Assembly: GCA_020636775.1 (NCBI GenBank)
Contig: JACJXF010000016.1
Coordinates: 1 to 57,286, forward strand
DNA: 57,286 nt
Direction of reading: 5' to 3'
Source: Bacteroidales bacterium
Lineage (GTDB): Bacteria; Bacteroidota; Bacteroidia; Bacteroidales; GCA-2748055
How positions within the stretch are numbered: position 1 is the stretch's first letter; every line of letters starts with the position of its first letter. Shown here piece by piece: positions 9,025 through 17,199 of the stretch. Under the pieces are notes generated by a model. That model saw only the letters and a program-made list of their open reading frames with translations, did no database searches and was not told the DNA's origin. A program made the position numbers and the translations under genes.

Positions 9025-9438
9025 TTACATATTAGATGGTTGAATTATGCTGTTCCGGTTGCCCTCGGTGTCAAGAAAGGAAACATAAAGACCAAAATTC
9101 GGGATTTCCATAGGTTCTCCCAAGACTTTTCCACCATTCTTGTTAATTGCTTCTATTGATGACTGAATGTTCCTTACACCAATTACAATGGAAGGATATT
9201 GTGCGGGCCAGTCAGCTTTAACAGGGAAAAAACCTCCGTTAATTGCTCCTGCAGGAAACCCGGGCTTTGCATCCGATTCGGCTGTTGTAGCCAGAATGTA
9301 ATTACCCATATCTTCACCAAGTTGGGTCAATTTCCATCCAAATACATCCCGATAAAATTTCGAAATCCTTTCAGCAATTTCATATGGCAATTCAAAATGT
9401 ACAACCGCATTCATCATTTCACGTTTTAGTTTATCCAC
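9025..9438 (-). CDS. VOC (glyoxalase/bleomycin-resistance fold) protein
   Basis: A 137-residue single-domain VOC protein. VVHFELPYEIAERISKFYRDVFGWKLTQLG (about 12-41) gives the first beta-alpha-beta module with a metal-ligand-position His14. SIVIGVRNIQSSIEAINKNGGKVLGEPMEIPNFGLYVSFLDTEGNRNSIIQ forms the second, with the Glu in the DTEGN turn replacing the usual DPxGN. Fold is clear; function is not, since VOC members range from glyoxalase to antibiotic-binding proteins. Bacteroidota homologues are only annotated as VOC family. It starts next to repeat block 3. Confidence 0.8.
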   Translation of the reverse strand: MDKLKREMMNAVVHFELPYEIAERISKFYRDVFGWKLTQLGEDMGNYILATTAESDAKPGFPAGAINGGFFPVKADWPAQYPSIVIGVRNIQSSIEAINKNGGKVLGEPMEIPNFGLYVSFLDTEGNRNSIIQPSNM

Positions 9439-9473
9439 CTACATCCCTCACTAACTTTCCAAAAAAAATTACC

Positions 9474-9548
9474 AACCCCGTAACCCCGTAACCCCGTAAC
9501 CCCGTTACCTCGGTACCTCGTTACCTCATTTAACCCCGTTACCTCCAA
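9474..9548. repeat. Short tandem CCGTAAC/CCGTTACC repeat block 3
   Basis: Four copies of CCCCGTAA followed by several CCTCGTTA/CCCCGTTA units, switching strand sense part-way (GTAACCCC to GTTACC). Same unit family as the blocks at 7924 and 8828. It separates the VOC gene from its likely promoter. Confidence 0.82.
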
Positions 9549-9571
9549 AGCTAATTCCTTCTCCAACATTA

Positions 9572-9592
9572 CAAATATAATTCTTATTTTTG
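9572..9592. promoter_or_regulatory. Back-to-back -7 elements for the VOC gene and menG
   Basis: On the plus strand TATTTTTG (9585-9592) matches TAnnTTTG and sits 13 bases before the menG start codon. On the minus strand TATATTTG (9579-9572) is an exact match facing the VOC gene; its transcript would run through repeat block 3. Confidence 0.55.
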
Positions 9593-9605
9593 CCCACCAT
9601 AATAA

Positions 9606-10355
9606 ATGCCTAAAGAATTGATCAAGCCTTATGAAAACCAGCCAGGAACCCGCAAGGAGCAGGTAACCCGGATGTTTAATGCCATTGCGGATAAGTATGA
9701 TTTTCTGAACCATTTTCTTTCCTTCAACACCGATGTAAGATGGAGAAGAAAGCTTGTGAAAACTGTAAAGCGATTAAATGCTTCATCGGGAATTCCCATG
9801 ACGGATGTGTCAATCCTCGACATGGCAACAGGTACAGGAGATATGGCATTTGCCCTTTCAGGACTTAATCCGGGAAGTATTACCGGAATTGATATTTCAG
9901 AAGAGATGCTTAAAGTGGCAGTAAGAAAGTCGGAGCAAAAAGCGAAGAGCAATATAGTTTTCCAGCTGGGTGATTCGGAGGCGATTAATTTTGAAGATGA
10001 GCATTTTGATTTTGTTACGGTTGCTTTTGGAGTCAGAAATTACGAAGACCTGGGGAAGGGTATTTCTGAAATGCACAGGGTTTTAAAGAAAGGAGGAAGT
10101 CTTTTAATTCTTGAATTCTCTCAGCCATCGGGCTTTATGGGATTTGCCTACAGTTTTTATTCGAAACGAATATTACCTCTCATGGCCAGGATTTTTTCTG
10201 CTGATCCACGGGCCTATCAGTATCTGCCCGAATCGATTTATGCCTTTCCTTTTGGAGAGAAGATGTGCCGGATTCTGCTTGATGCCGGTTTTAAAAGCTC
10301 CACCTATAAAAAACTGAGTGGGGGAATTGCCAGTCTTTACGTTTCTGAAAAATAA
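9606..10355 (+). CDS. menG: Demethylmenaquinone methyltransferase MenG/UbiE
   Basis: A 249-residue class I SAM methyltransferase. Motif I is LDMATGTGD (71-79), followed by TGIDISEEML, FVTVAFGVRNYEDL and a UbiE-specific segment LLILEFSQPSGF. The N-terminal MFNAIADKYDFLNHFLSFNTD is the UbiE/MenG signature. The enzyme adds the last C-methyl group to demethylmenaquinone. Bacteroidota use menaquinone, so menG is preferred over ubiE. It is followed by porT after 145 bp; the ubiE-porT/sprT pairing is known in this phylum, although the functional link is unclear. Confidence 0.93.
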   Translation: MPKELIKPYENQPGTRKEQVTRMFNAIADKYDFLNHFLSFNTDVRWRRKLVKTVKRLNASSGIPMTDVSILDMATGTGDMAFALSGLNPGSITGIDISEEMLKVAVRKSEQKAKSNIVFQLGDSEAINFEDEHFDFVTVAFGVRNYEDLGKGISEMHRVLKKGGSLLILEFSQPSGFMGFAYSFYSKRILPLMARIFSADPRAYQYLPESIYAFPFGEKMCRILLDAGFKSSTYKKLSGGIASLYVSEK

Positions 10356-10500
10356 ACAGACAACAAATGTTTGCCTTCATGAAAAAAGGATGTAATCATT
10401 AGTTTTATGAAGTGGATTCAATCTTAAAAAATTTGCGAAAGCTTTTAAAAATATACTATTTTAGCAGGCTGATCGTTATTTAAATCCTAAACACTGACCA

Positions 10501-11187
10501 TTGAAGAGGTATTTACAAATATTTATTTTTTTATGTATTCCGGCAGCCCTCGTGGCTCAGGTTAAACGACCATGGAACTATCCGGATGTGGATAATAAAA
10601 TTCTGCATTTTGGTTTTTCAGTTGGTGTAAATACTATGGATCTTGGTATTAAAAGAACCCTGAGCAATACCACCGGAACGGTTTTAATTCCCGATCTTAG
10701 CTCTACCCAGCCCGGTTTCCAGGTACAGATTGTTTCCAGTCTGAAACTCGCCGACAATGTGGATCTTAGATTTCTCCCCGGGATAAGTTTTGGTGCCCGC
10801 AGGATCAGCTTTTACGATGCAATTGATAAAAGCTTCGTTGGAAAGGTGGATATAGAATCCAGTTACCTTGACTTCCCTCTGGATATTAAATACCGTGCAA
10901 AACGCCTGAATAATTACCGCCCCTATATTTTAGGTGGAGTAAACTATCGTTACGATATGGCCTCTAAAAAGCAGGATGAACTCAGGTTTCGTCCCGGAGA
11001 TATATATTATGAAATGGGTGTGGGTGCTGACTGGTATCTTCCCTTTTTCAAGCTGGCTACCGAAATTAAAGTAGGAGTTGGTTTATTGGATCTTTTGGTG
11101 CGTGATTCAAAGAGTAACCAGGATTATATTTCTTCCATCGACCGGATTAATTCCTACATCGTAGGCTTTTCCTTTCATTTCGAGTAA
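10501..11187 (+). CDS. porT: PorT/SprT-type outer-membrane beta-barrel protein of the type IX secretion system
   Basis: A 228-residue protein with signal peptide (KRYLQIFIFLCIPAALVAQ) and alternating beta-barrel strands, including LRFLPGISFGARRISFY, DFPLDIKYRAKR, RPYILGGVNYRYD and a C-terminal SYIVGFSFHFE. Length and motifs fit PorT (about 230-245 residues), an integral membrane part of the Bacteroidota type IX secretion machinery. The start must be the TTG at 10501: an in-frame TGA lies at 10495-10497 and the next methionine would destroy the signal peptide. Position downstream of menG supports the call. Its 3' end overlaps the convergent RNA methyltransferase gene by 13 bp. Confidence 0.85.
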   Translation: MKRYLQIFIFLCIPAALVAQVKRPWNYPDVDNKILHFGFSVGVNTMDLGIKRTLSNTTGTVLIPDLSSTQPGFQVQIVSSLKLADNVDLRFLPGISFGARRISFYDAIDKSFVGKVDIESSYLDFPLDIKYRAKRLNNYRPYILGGVNYRYDMASKKQDELRFRPGDIYYEMGVGADWYLPFFKLATEIKVGVGLLDLLVRDSKSNQDYISSIDRINSYIVGFSFHFE

Positions 11188-11969
11188 GATTCGCTCTTTC
11201 TGGATAATTCTGCCATTACAATTGCTGCTGCGGATGCCACATTTAGCGACTCTGAATGTTCCCTTGCAGCAGAGCTTGCAGGAATATGAATTTTGAATGC
11301 GAGCCTGGGAATAAGGACATCCGAGATTCCTTTCGATTCATTTCCTAATACAATCATTCCTTTTCCGGGAAGCTTTGATGTGAAAATATTTTCACCTTCC
11401 AGCAAGGTTCCAATTAAGGCGTAGTCCTCAATTTTTTCCATTTTAGTCAAAAGAGCCTCACGTTCCATATAATAAACCTTTACCGTGCATATGGCACCCA
11501 TGGTGGATTGAATAACTTTTGGGTTGTAAACATCAACGCTTTCTGTACTGCAGAATATATGATGCATTCCAAACCAGTTGGCAGTTCGCATAATGGTACC
11601 CAGGTTTCCGGGATCCCGAATGTCGTCGAGGTATAATGAATATCCTTTTGAAATCGATACAAAATCGGGCTGATAATCAGGAATTTCGCATACCAGAATT
11701 GCTTTATTGGGAGTTTTAAGTGATGAGATCTTTTGCAATATTGCAGGGCTTGCCTCAGTAATTTCGGGCACAGATTTCAGACCGGATGCGGGTAATGAAT
11801 TAAGGAAATCAGGGCTGGCAATAAGATTTTGTATCCTGAAAAGCTTTGAAGGTGAATGCAGAATATCATGGACAATTTTCTCTCCCTCCGCCAGGAATTT
11901 CTGATGGATATCTCTGTATTTTTTAGTTTTGAGAGAGGATAAGACTTTTATCTGATTGTTGGATAGCAT
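11175..11969 (-). CDS. TrmH/SpoU-family RNA methyltransferase
   Basis: A 264-residue SPOUT methyltransferase with an N-terminal substrate-binding domain (1-100, KYRDIHQKFLAEGEKIV) and a C-terminal knotted SpoU domain. Motif 1 is LDDIRDPGNLGTIMRTA (114-130), motif 2 is VLGNESKGIS, motif 3 is SESLNVASAAAIVMAEL. These methylate the 2'-OH of a nucleotide in rRNA or tRNA; the exact site is not predictable. Divergent from tamL, an arrangement familiar in Bacteroidota. Convergent overlap with porT at the other end. Confidence 0.9.
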   Translation of the reverse strand: MLSNNQIKVLSSLKTKKYRDIHQKFLAEGEKIVHDILHSPSKLFRIQNLIASPDFLNSLPASGLKSVPEITEASPAILQKISSLKTPNKAILVCEIPDYQPDFVSISKGYSLYLDDIRDPGNLGTIMRTANWFGMHHIFCSTESVDVYNPKVIQSTMGAICTVKVYYMEREALLTKMEKIEDYALIGTLLEGENIFTSKLPGKGMIVLGNESKGISDVLIPRLAFKIHIPASSAAREHSESLNVASAAAIVMAELSRKSESYSK

Positions 11970-11994
11970 GCTGATTTTTTTTCAGGACGATTTG

Positions 11995-12002
11995 CAAAAA
12001 TA
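11995..12002 (-). promoter_or_regulatory. -7 element of the RNA methyltransferase, touching the tamL start codon
   Basis: Minus-strand TATTTTTG matches TAnnTTTG, 26 bases upstream of the methyltransferase ATG. Its outer base is the A of the annotated tamL ATG, so the two genes have almost no separate promoter space. Confidence 0.5.
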
Positions 12003-14392
12003 TGTATTACTTGGATCAAGTTAAGTATATTTACGGTGAAATTATAAAATCCCTGTTTTCATTGGTGGAAAACCGAAAATCTGGTTTATGTATTAGCAGA
12101 GCTATTCTGCCGGTAATTTTTATTGCTGTGGGGATGTTATATTCGTGTGGAAGCACAAAATACGTTCCTAAGGATAAATATCTTTTAGACAAGTACCAGA
12201 TAAAATCAGGCAACAGCAAGCTGGATGAGGAAGAGCTGGCCACCTATATTAAACAAAAGCCTAATAAAAAAATACTTGGACTTAAATTTCATCTTTCTGT
12301 TTATAATCTTTCACGGGAGGATAAAGATAACTGGTGGAATCGCTCATTAAGGACTATTGGAGAAGAACCCGTTATTCTGGATGTCTACCAGACAGAAAAG
12401 ACCGCCAGTCAGCTTAATCTTTTCCTTAAAAATAAGGGCTATTATGATGCGGTCGTTACCGATACCATCCTCTATAAAAAGAAAAAGGCAAGAGTTACCT
12501 ATAATCTTGTTTTGAACCAGCCCTATAAAATCAGTAGTATACAATATAAATTTGAGGATGAAAATCTGGCTCAGTATATTCTGCCAGACACTCTGAATTG
12601 CCTGCTTAAGCGAAATAATAATTTTGATGTGGATGTGCTTTCAGCAGAGCGTGAGAGACTGGAAAAACTATTAAAAAACCGAGGCTTCTACAATTTTTCA
12701 AAGGAATATATCTTTTATTTGGCCGACAGTACCCGTCAGAGTCATCGTGTAGATGTTACCCTGGGAATAAAGAAATTCCGCCAGTATTCTGTCGACGGGA
12801 GTTATGAAGATATTCCCCATCCGAAATATGAAATTAGCAGTGTTTCGATTTTTACAAATTATGATCCTCGACAGGCAATTATCAATAACTCGGAATATCT
12901 CGACAAGATCGATACCCTGGTAAGAGATAGTATTTCCATTATTTTTAATCAGAAGCTGAATGTCAAGCCTGGTGTTGTGCTGAGTTCAGACTTTGTACTT
13001 CCCGGGGAATTGTACAATCTGAACAATGTAAACCAGACATACAGGAATCTTTCTTCCCTGCAGCTTTTCCGACAGGTAAGCATTGATTTTACAGAACCGG
13101 TAAATCAGAACGATAATTCATTGCGTCAACTTGACTGCAATATTCAATTGTCTCCTTTTGTGCTGCAATCCTATAATATTGAACTGGAAGGAACCAACTC
13201 CTCAGGTAATATTGGGGGTGGAGGTAATATCGGTTATCAGCACAGGAATCTTTTCCATGGGGCTGAGAATTTTGATTTTCGCATTAAGGGAGCTATTGAA
13301 TCTCTGAAAGAGACCAGCACCGGAAGCTATGGTAATATGGTCGAGCTTGGAGCAGAAGCGAGTCTGAATATTCCCAAATTCCTTCTTCCCTTCCGGACAG
13401 AGCAATTTATTAAGAAATTCAACCCTAAGACAACCCTGAAGCTTGCATACAACTTTCAGAAAAGGCCCGATTATACAAGAACTGTTGCCAATGCTTCCTT
13501 CGGATATATCTGGAAGGGCAATAAATATGTCACCCATATTGTAAATCCGATAGAACTGAATCTGGTGAAAATTCCTTATAAGTCGCAGGAATTTATTGAC
13601 TGGCTGCAGGGTACTTACATTTTCTATTCTTATCAGCCTCATCTGGTTTCCGTTACCAGCTACAGCATGACCTTTACAAATCAGAATCTTCAGAAAACCC
13701 AGGATTTTGTTTATCTGAAGCTGAATGCTGAATCGGCGGGTAATATTTTGTATTCAATTTATAGCACAAGTGGGGCGGAAAAGGTTGGAGGCGCTTATGA
13801 ATTGTTTAATACCAGTTTTGCGCAATATATAAGGGGAGATATTGATTACAGGTTTTATAATGTTCTCGACAAGAACAACAGTATTGTATATCGCTTTTTT
13901 GCGGGAGCCGGGCTGCCATACAATAATTCAACTGCACTGCCTTTCGAGAAAAAATATTTTTCCGGAGGTGCCAACAGTATACGTGCATGGCAGGTGAGGA
14001 GTCTGGGTCCGGGCTCATATAAAGAAACGGTAAAAGGTACCTACGCAAACCAGACAGCTGATATAAAGCTTGAAGCAAATTTGGAATACCGCTTCAAATT
14101 ATTTTGGTTACTGGAGGGCGCTTTGTTTGTTGATGCAGGGAATATATGGGCCATAAATAAAAACGATGACAGGGCAGGGGCTCTTTTTGAGTGGAACCAG
14201 TTTTATAAGGATATAGCTGTTGGAACCGGTTTTGGAGCACGATTTGATTTCTCGTTTTTTATATTTCGCTTCGATTTGGGTATTAAAACACGCGATCCGG
14301 TTTATGAAAGCGGACAGAAATGGGTATTTGGCAACAGGAAGCTGGGGAGGGGGGATTTTGTGCTTAACCTTGGGATTGGTTATCCATTTTAA
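12002..14392 (+). CDS. tamL: TamL-type lipoprotein: Omp85/BamA-family outer-membrane assembly factor
   Basis: A 796-residue Omp85-family protein. A lipobox (FIAVGMLYSCGSTKYVPKDK, lipidated Cys49) marks the Bacteroidota TamL form, in which the TamA-like barrel is also a lipoprotein. POTRA-like repeats follow (LNLFLKNKGYYDAVVTDTI, RLEKLLKNRGFYNFSKEYI). The C-terminal barrel has the typical FSGGANSIRAW[RQ] turn at about 655-667 and ends in aromatic residues (LNLGIGYPF). It helps fold or insert outer-membrane proteins. The N terminus is long: GTG at 12065 would give a 28-residue prelipoprotein signal of normal length, and a near-consensus -7 (TATATTTA, 12026-12033) lies before it, so the true start may be 12065. 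Confidence 0.87.
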   Translation: MYYLDQVKYIYGEIIKSLFSLVENRKSGLCISRAILPVIFIAVGMLYSCGSTKYVPKDKYLLDKYQIKSGNSKLDEEELATYIKQKPNKKILGLKFHLSVYNLSREDKDNWWNRSLRTIGEEPVILDVYQTEKTASQLNLFLKNKGYYDAVVTDTILYKKKKARVTYNLVLNQPYKISSIQYKFEDENLAQYILPDTLNCLLKRNNNFDVDVLSAERERLEKLLKNRGFYNFSKEYIFYLADSTRQSHRVDVTLGIKKFRQYSVDGSYEDIPHPKYEISSVSIFTNYDPRQAIINNSEYLDKIDTLVRDSISIIFNQKLNVKPGVVLSSDFVLPGELYNLNNVNQTYRNLSSLQLFRQVSIDFTEPVNQNDNSLRQLDCNIQLSPFVLQSYNIELEGTNSSGNIGGGGNIGYQHRNLFHGAENFDFRIKGAIESLKETSTGSYGNMVELGAEASLNIPKFLLPFRTEQFIKKFNPKTTLKLAYNFQKRPDYTRTVANASFGYIWKGNKYVTHIVNPIELNLVKIPYKSQEFIDWLQGTYIFYSYQPHLVSVTSYSMTFTNQNLQKTQDFVYLKLNAESAGNILYSIYSTSGAEKVGGAYELFNTSFAQYIRGDIDYRFYNVLDKNNSIVYRFFAGAGLPYNNSTALPFEKKYFSGGANSIRAWQVRSLGPGSYKETVKGTYANQTADIKLEANLEYRFKLFWLLEGALFVDAGNIWAINKNDDRAGALFEWNQFYKDIAVGTGFGARFDFSFFIFRFDLGIKTRDPVYESGQKWVFGNRKLGRGDFVLNLGIGYPF

Positions 14393-14443
14393 ATTAGTAA
14401 ACCTGTCAGGTCTTATAAACCTGTCAGGTTTACTAATTTTTTT
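14391..14443 (+). terminator. tamL terminator
   Basis: Arms 14391-14409 and 14419-14438 pair over about 18 bp with one T.T mismatch and one bulge, then a T run. The stop codon is in the 5' base of the stem. Each arm carries the self-palindromic unit CCTGTCAGG. Confidence 0.85.
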
Positions 14444-14451
14444 ATAAATTT
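14444..14451 (+). promoter_or_regulatory. -7 promoter element for fbaA
   Basis: TAAATTTG exactly matches TAnnTTTG, 42 bases before the fbaA ATG and directly after the tamL terminator. Confidence 0.6.
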
Positions 14452-14493
14452 GCATGTTTTACATTCGGAACATTTAACTCTAAATACAATCTT

Positions 14494-15573
14494 ATGTCAC
14501 AAAAAATTCTCGATGTCGTTAAACCCGGAGTTGTAACCGGAAGCGATCTGCAAAAGGTATTCAGCATTGCAAAAGCCAATGGTTTCGCCATTCCGGCAGT
14601 AAACGTTGTTAGCAGCAACTCCATAAATGCTGTAATTGAAGCAGCTAAAGTGGTTAACTCCCCTGTAATTATACAGTTTTCAAATGGCGGAGGAATATTT
14701 TACGCCGGAAAAGGATTATCCAACGAAAATCAGCAGGCTGCCATTGCCGGCTCTATATCTGGTGCCAAGCATGTTCATATGATGTCTGAATTATATGGCG
14801 TACCGGTTATTCTTCACACCGACCATTGCGCTAAGAAATTACTCCCATGGATCGACGGTTTGCTTGATTATGGCGAAAAACATTTCGTAAAGTATGGCAA
14901 ACCCTTGTTCTCTTCTCATATGATCGATCTTTCCGAAGAACCTTTGAAAGAAAACATCGAGATTTGCAAAAAATATCTTACCCGCATGAGCAAGATGGGA
15001 ATGACTCTGGAAATTGAACTGGGTGTTACCGGTGGTGAAGAAGACGGTGTTGACAACTCAGGAATTGATAACTCAATGTTATATACTCAGCCTGAAGATG
15101 TTGCATATGCATATGAAGAACTGGGTAAAATCTCTCCCAATTTTACAATTGCTGCATCCTTCGGAAATGTTCACGGTGTTTATAAACCCGGTAACGTAAA
15201 ACTCACTCCAAAAATCCTACATAATTCACAGGAATACATTCAGAAGAAACACAATACTGCCGCTAAACCTGTTAATTTTGTATTTCATGGCGGCTCGGGA
15301 TCAACCCGTGAAGAAATCCGTGAGGCAGTTTCTTATGGTGTTATTAAAATGAATATCGATACCGATACCCAGTGGGCATTCTGGGATGGGATCAGGGCCT
15401 TTGAAGCTAAAAATCATGATTATCTCCAGGGTCAAATCGGAAATCCTGAAGGTGCCGACAAGCCTAACAAGAAGAAATACGACCCCAGAGTGTGGTTAAG
15501 AGAAGGAGAACTGGCAGTAATTGAACGATTAAAAGTTGCTTTTACTGATCTCAATAATATTAATACACTGTAG
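14494..15573 (+). CDS. fbaA: Class II (zinc) fructose-bisphosphate aldolase
   Basis: A 359-residue protein, the same length as E. coli FbaA. The zinc/active-site block is VILHTDHCAKK (about 107-117), followed by SSHMIDLSEEP, LEIELGVTGGEEDGVD, FGNVHGVYKPGNVKL (zinc histidine) and VFHGGSGSTREEI (third zinc histidine and phosphate loop), then VIKMNIDTDTQ. It cleaves fructose 1,6-bisphosphate in glycolysis and works in reverse in gluconeogenesis. Its own promoter and terminator indicate a single-gene transcript. Confidence 0.96.
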   Translation: MSQKILDVVKPGVVTGSDLQKVFSIAKANGFAIPAVNVVSSNSINAVIEAAKVVNSPVIIQFSNGGGIFYAGKGLSNENQQAAIAGSISGAKHVHMMSELYGVPVILHTDHCAKKLLPWIDGLLDYGEKHFVKYGKPLFSSHMIDLSEEPLKENIEICKKYLTRMSKMGMTLEIELGVTGGEEDGVDNSGIDNSMLYTQPEDVAYAYEELGKISPNFTIAASFGNVHGVYKPGNVKLTPKILHNSQEYIQKKHNTAAKPVNFVFHGGSGSTREEIREAVSYGVIKMNIDTDTQWAFWDGIRAFEAKNHDYLQGQIGNPEGADKPNKKKYDPRVWLREGELAVIERLKVAFTDLNNINTL

Positions 15574-15590
15574 AAGTACTTTTAATTTTT

Positions 15591-15622
15591 AAAAAACCTC
15601 CGGAAAACCCGGAGGTTTTTTT
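15591..15622 (+). terminator. fbaA terminator
   Basis: AAAAAACCTCCGG (15591-15603), five-base loop, CCGGAGGTTTTTTT (15609-15622): perfect GC-rich stem with a T tract. Confidence 0.93.
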
Positions 15623-15681
15623 GTATTATGTAAAAAGTTTTACAAGATTTGCAGAGGCATTCACCTCAATCTCATAAGGCT

Positions 15682-17154
15682 ATGGCAGGTATCAGCAATA
15701 AAATTGATCGTGACAGTTTCTCGGGAAAATTTGCAGTAATAGCAGCTACCGCCGGGTCAGCTGTCGGACTGGGTAATATCTGGAGGTTCCCATACGTGGC
15801 CGGCGAAAATGGAGGAGGAGCCTTCCTTTTTGTATACCTTATAATAATTCTTGCTATTGGTATTCCTGTAATGATGTCTGAATTTGTTATAGGAAGAGCT
15901 GCTCAGAAGAATCCCTATGGCGCCTTCAAAACCCTGGCTCCAAAAAAGCCCTGGTTTCTGATAGGACTTATGGGGGTGGTTGCAGCCTTTATGATTCTTG
16001 CTTTTTATACGGCTGTGTCGGGTTGGACACTTGAATACATTTACCAGTCGGCCAGCGGAAACCTCATTGGTAAAAACCATGAACAGCTTACCAATATGTT
16101 CGACACCTTCTTAACCGGTTCTGTAAGGCCTGTTCTGTGGTTTATGATTTTTATGTCCTTTACCGGTTTGATTGTTATGTCGGGTATTCGCGACGGAATC
16201 GAAAAATACACCCGCTTCCTTATGCCTATGCTTTTTGTTATACTCGCAGTACTTTGCATTCGGTCTGTTACTCTTCCCGGAGCCTCTAAGGGAATATATT
16301 TTCTTTTCCATCCCGATTTTTCCAAAATCAATTCCAAGGTTATCCTTGAAGCACTGGGACAGGCGTTTTTCTCGATGAGCATTGGAATGGGAACACTTAT
16401 TACCTACGGATCATACTTTCCGAAAAATGATAATATGGCAAGCTCCGCCGGTTTTATTGCATTAACAGATACCCTGGTTGCCATAATTGCCGGACTTGCA
16501 ATTTTCCCGGCAGTTTTTGCTTTTGGAGGTTCACCCGGATCTGGTGAAGGCCTGGTTTTTATTACTCTTCCGGGGATATTCCAGCAAATGCCCGGTGGTG
16601 TAATATTTTCGTTGCTTTTTTTCGTTTTGCTGGCTGTGGCCGCCCTGACTTCTACCATTTCAGTTCTGGAAGTAATTGTTGCTTATTTCACTGAAGAACT
16701 GGGGATGACCCGGAAACGAGCTACAGGAACAGCTACTATACTTGTCTCTGTGCTTGGCGTAGTAACCGTACTTTCATGGAGCAGTCTGGGTTTTCTCAAA
16801 TTGTTCAATAAGAATATCTTTGAATTGCTCGAATTCTCTACCGCAAATGTCATGTTGCCAATTGGAGGATTTTTTATCGTAATTTTTATCGGATGGTTCT
16901 TCGGTAAAAAAAGAACTACCGCCGAATTAAGCAATGAAGGTGAGCTTAAGGTAAGGTATATGCCTCTTTACATGTTTATTGTCCGCTTCGTTGCACCCGT
17001 GGCTATCGCCATGGTATTTCTTTACGGACTTGGCTTTTTTAATCCCTCGGAAAAACAAGCAGCTAAAACCGACCCGACTGAGGTGGTAGATTCAGTTCAG
17101 GAAAATTCCTTACAGGCTGTGTTACCGGAAATTCAGGACGATAGCTTAAAATAA
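15682..17154 (+). CDS. Sodium-dependent transporter of the NSS family
   Basis: A 490-residue membrane protein with about 11-12 hydrophobic helices. TM1 carries the unwound sodium/substrate-binding segment AVGLGNIWRFPYVAGENGGGAF (about 27-48), diagnostic of the neurotransmitter:sodium symporter family (LeuT, TnaT, MhsT). Later family blocks are GMGTLITYGSYFPK and VAALTSTISVLEVIVAYF. It probably imports an amino acid with sodium; substrate unknown. The ATG at 15682 (after ATAAGGCT) is chosen over an upstream TTG at 15649 because the extra 11 residues are charged and not family-like. The tail beyond about 460 is acidic and unstructured. Confidence 0.88.
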   Translation: MAGISNKIDRDSFSGKFAVIAATAGSAVGLGNIWRFPYVAGENGGGAFLFVYLIIILAIGIPVMMSEFVIGRAAQKNPYGAFKTLAPKKPWFLIGLMGVVAAFMILAFYTAVSGWTLEYIYQSASGNLIGKNHEQLTNMFDTFLTGSVRPVLWFMIFMSFTGLIVMSGIRDGIEKYTRFLMPMLFVILAVLCIRSVTLPGASKGIYFLFHPDFSKINSKVILEALGQAFFSMSIGMGTLITYGSYFPKNDNMASSAGFIALTDTLVAIIAGLAIFPAVFAFGGSPGSGEGLVFITLPGIFQQMPGGVIFSLLFFVLLAVAALTSTISVLEVIVAYFTEELGMTRKRATGTATILVSVLGVVTVLSWSSLGFLKLFNKNIFELLEFSTANVMLPIGGFFIVIFIGWFFGKKRTTAELSNEGELKVRYMPLYMFIVRFVAPVAIAMVFLYGLGFFNPSEKQAAKTDPTEVVDSVQENSLQAVLPEIQDDSLK

Positions 17155-17199
17155 TCAACTTTACTGGCTGATATTTTCCCTTTTCTTTCCATTAAGTAT

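Noticed and set aside
7924..9548. CRISPR array
   Set aside because: The repeats are 8-base units in direct contact with no spacers, and no cas genes are present.
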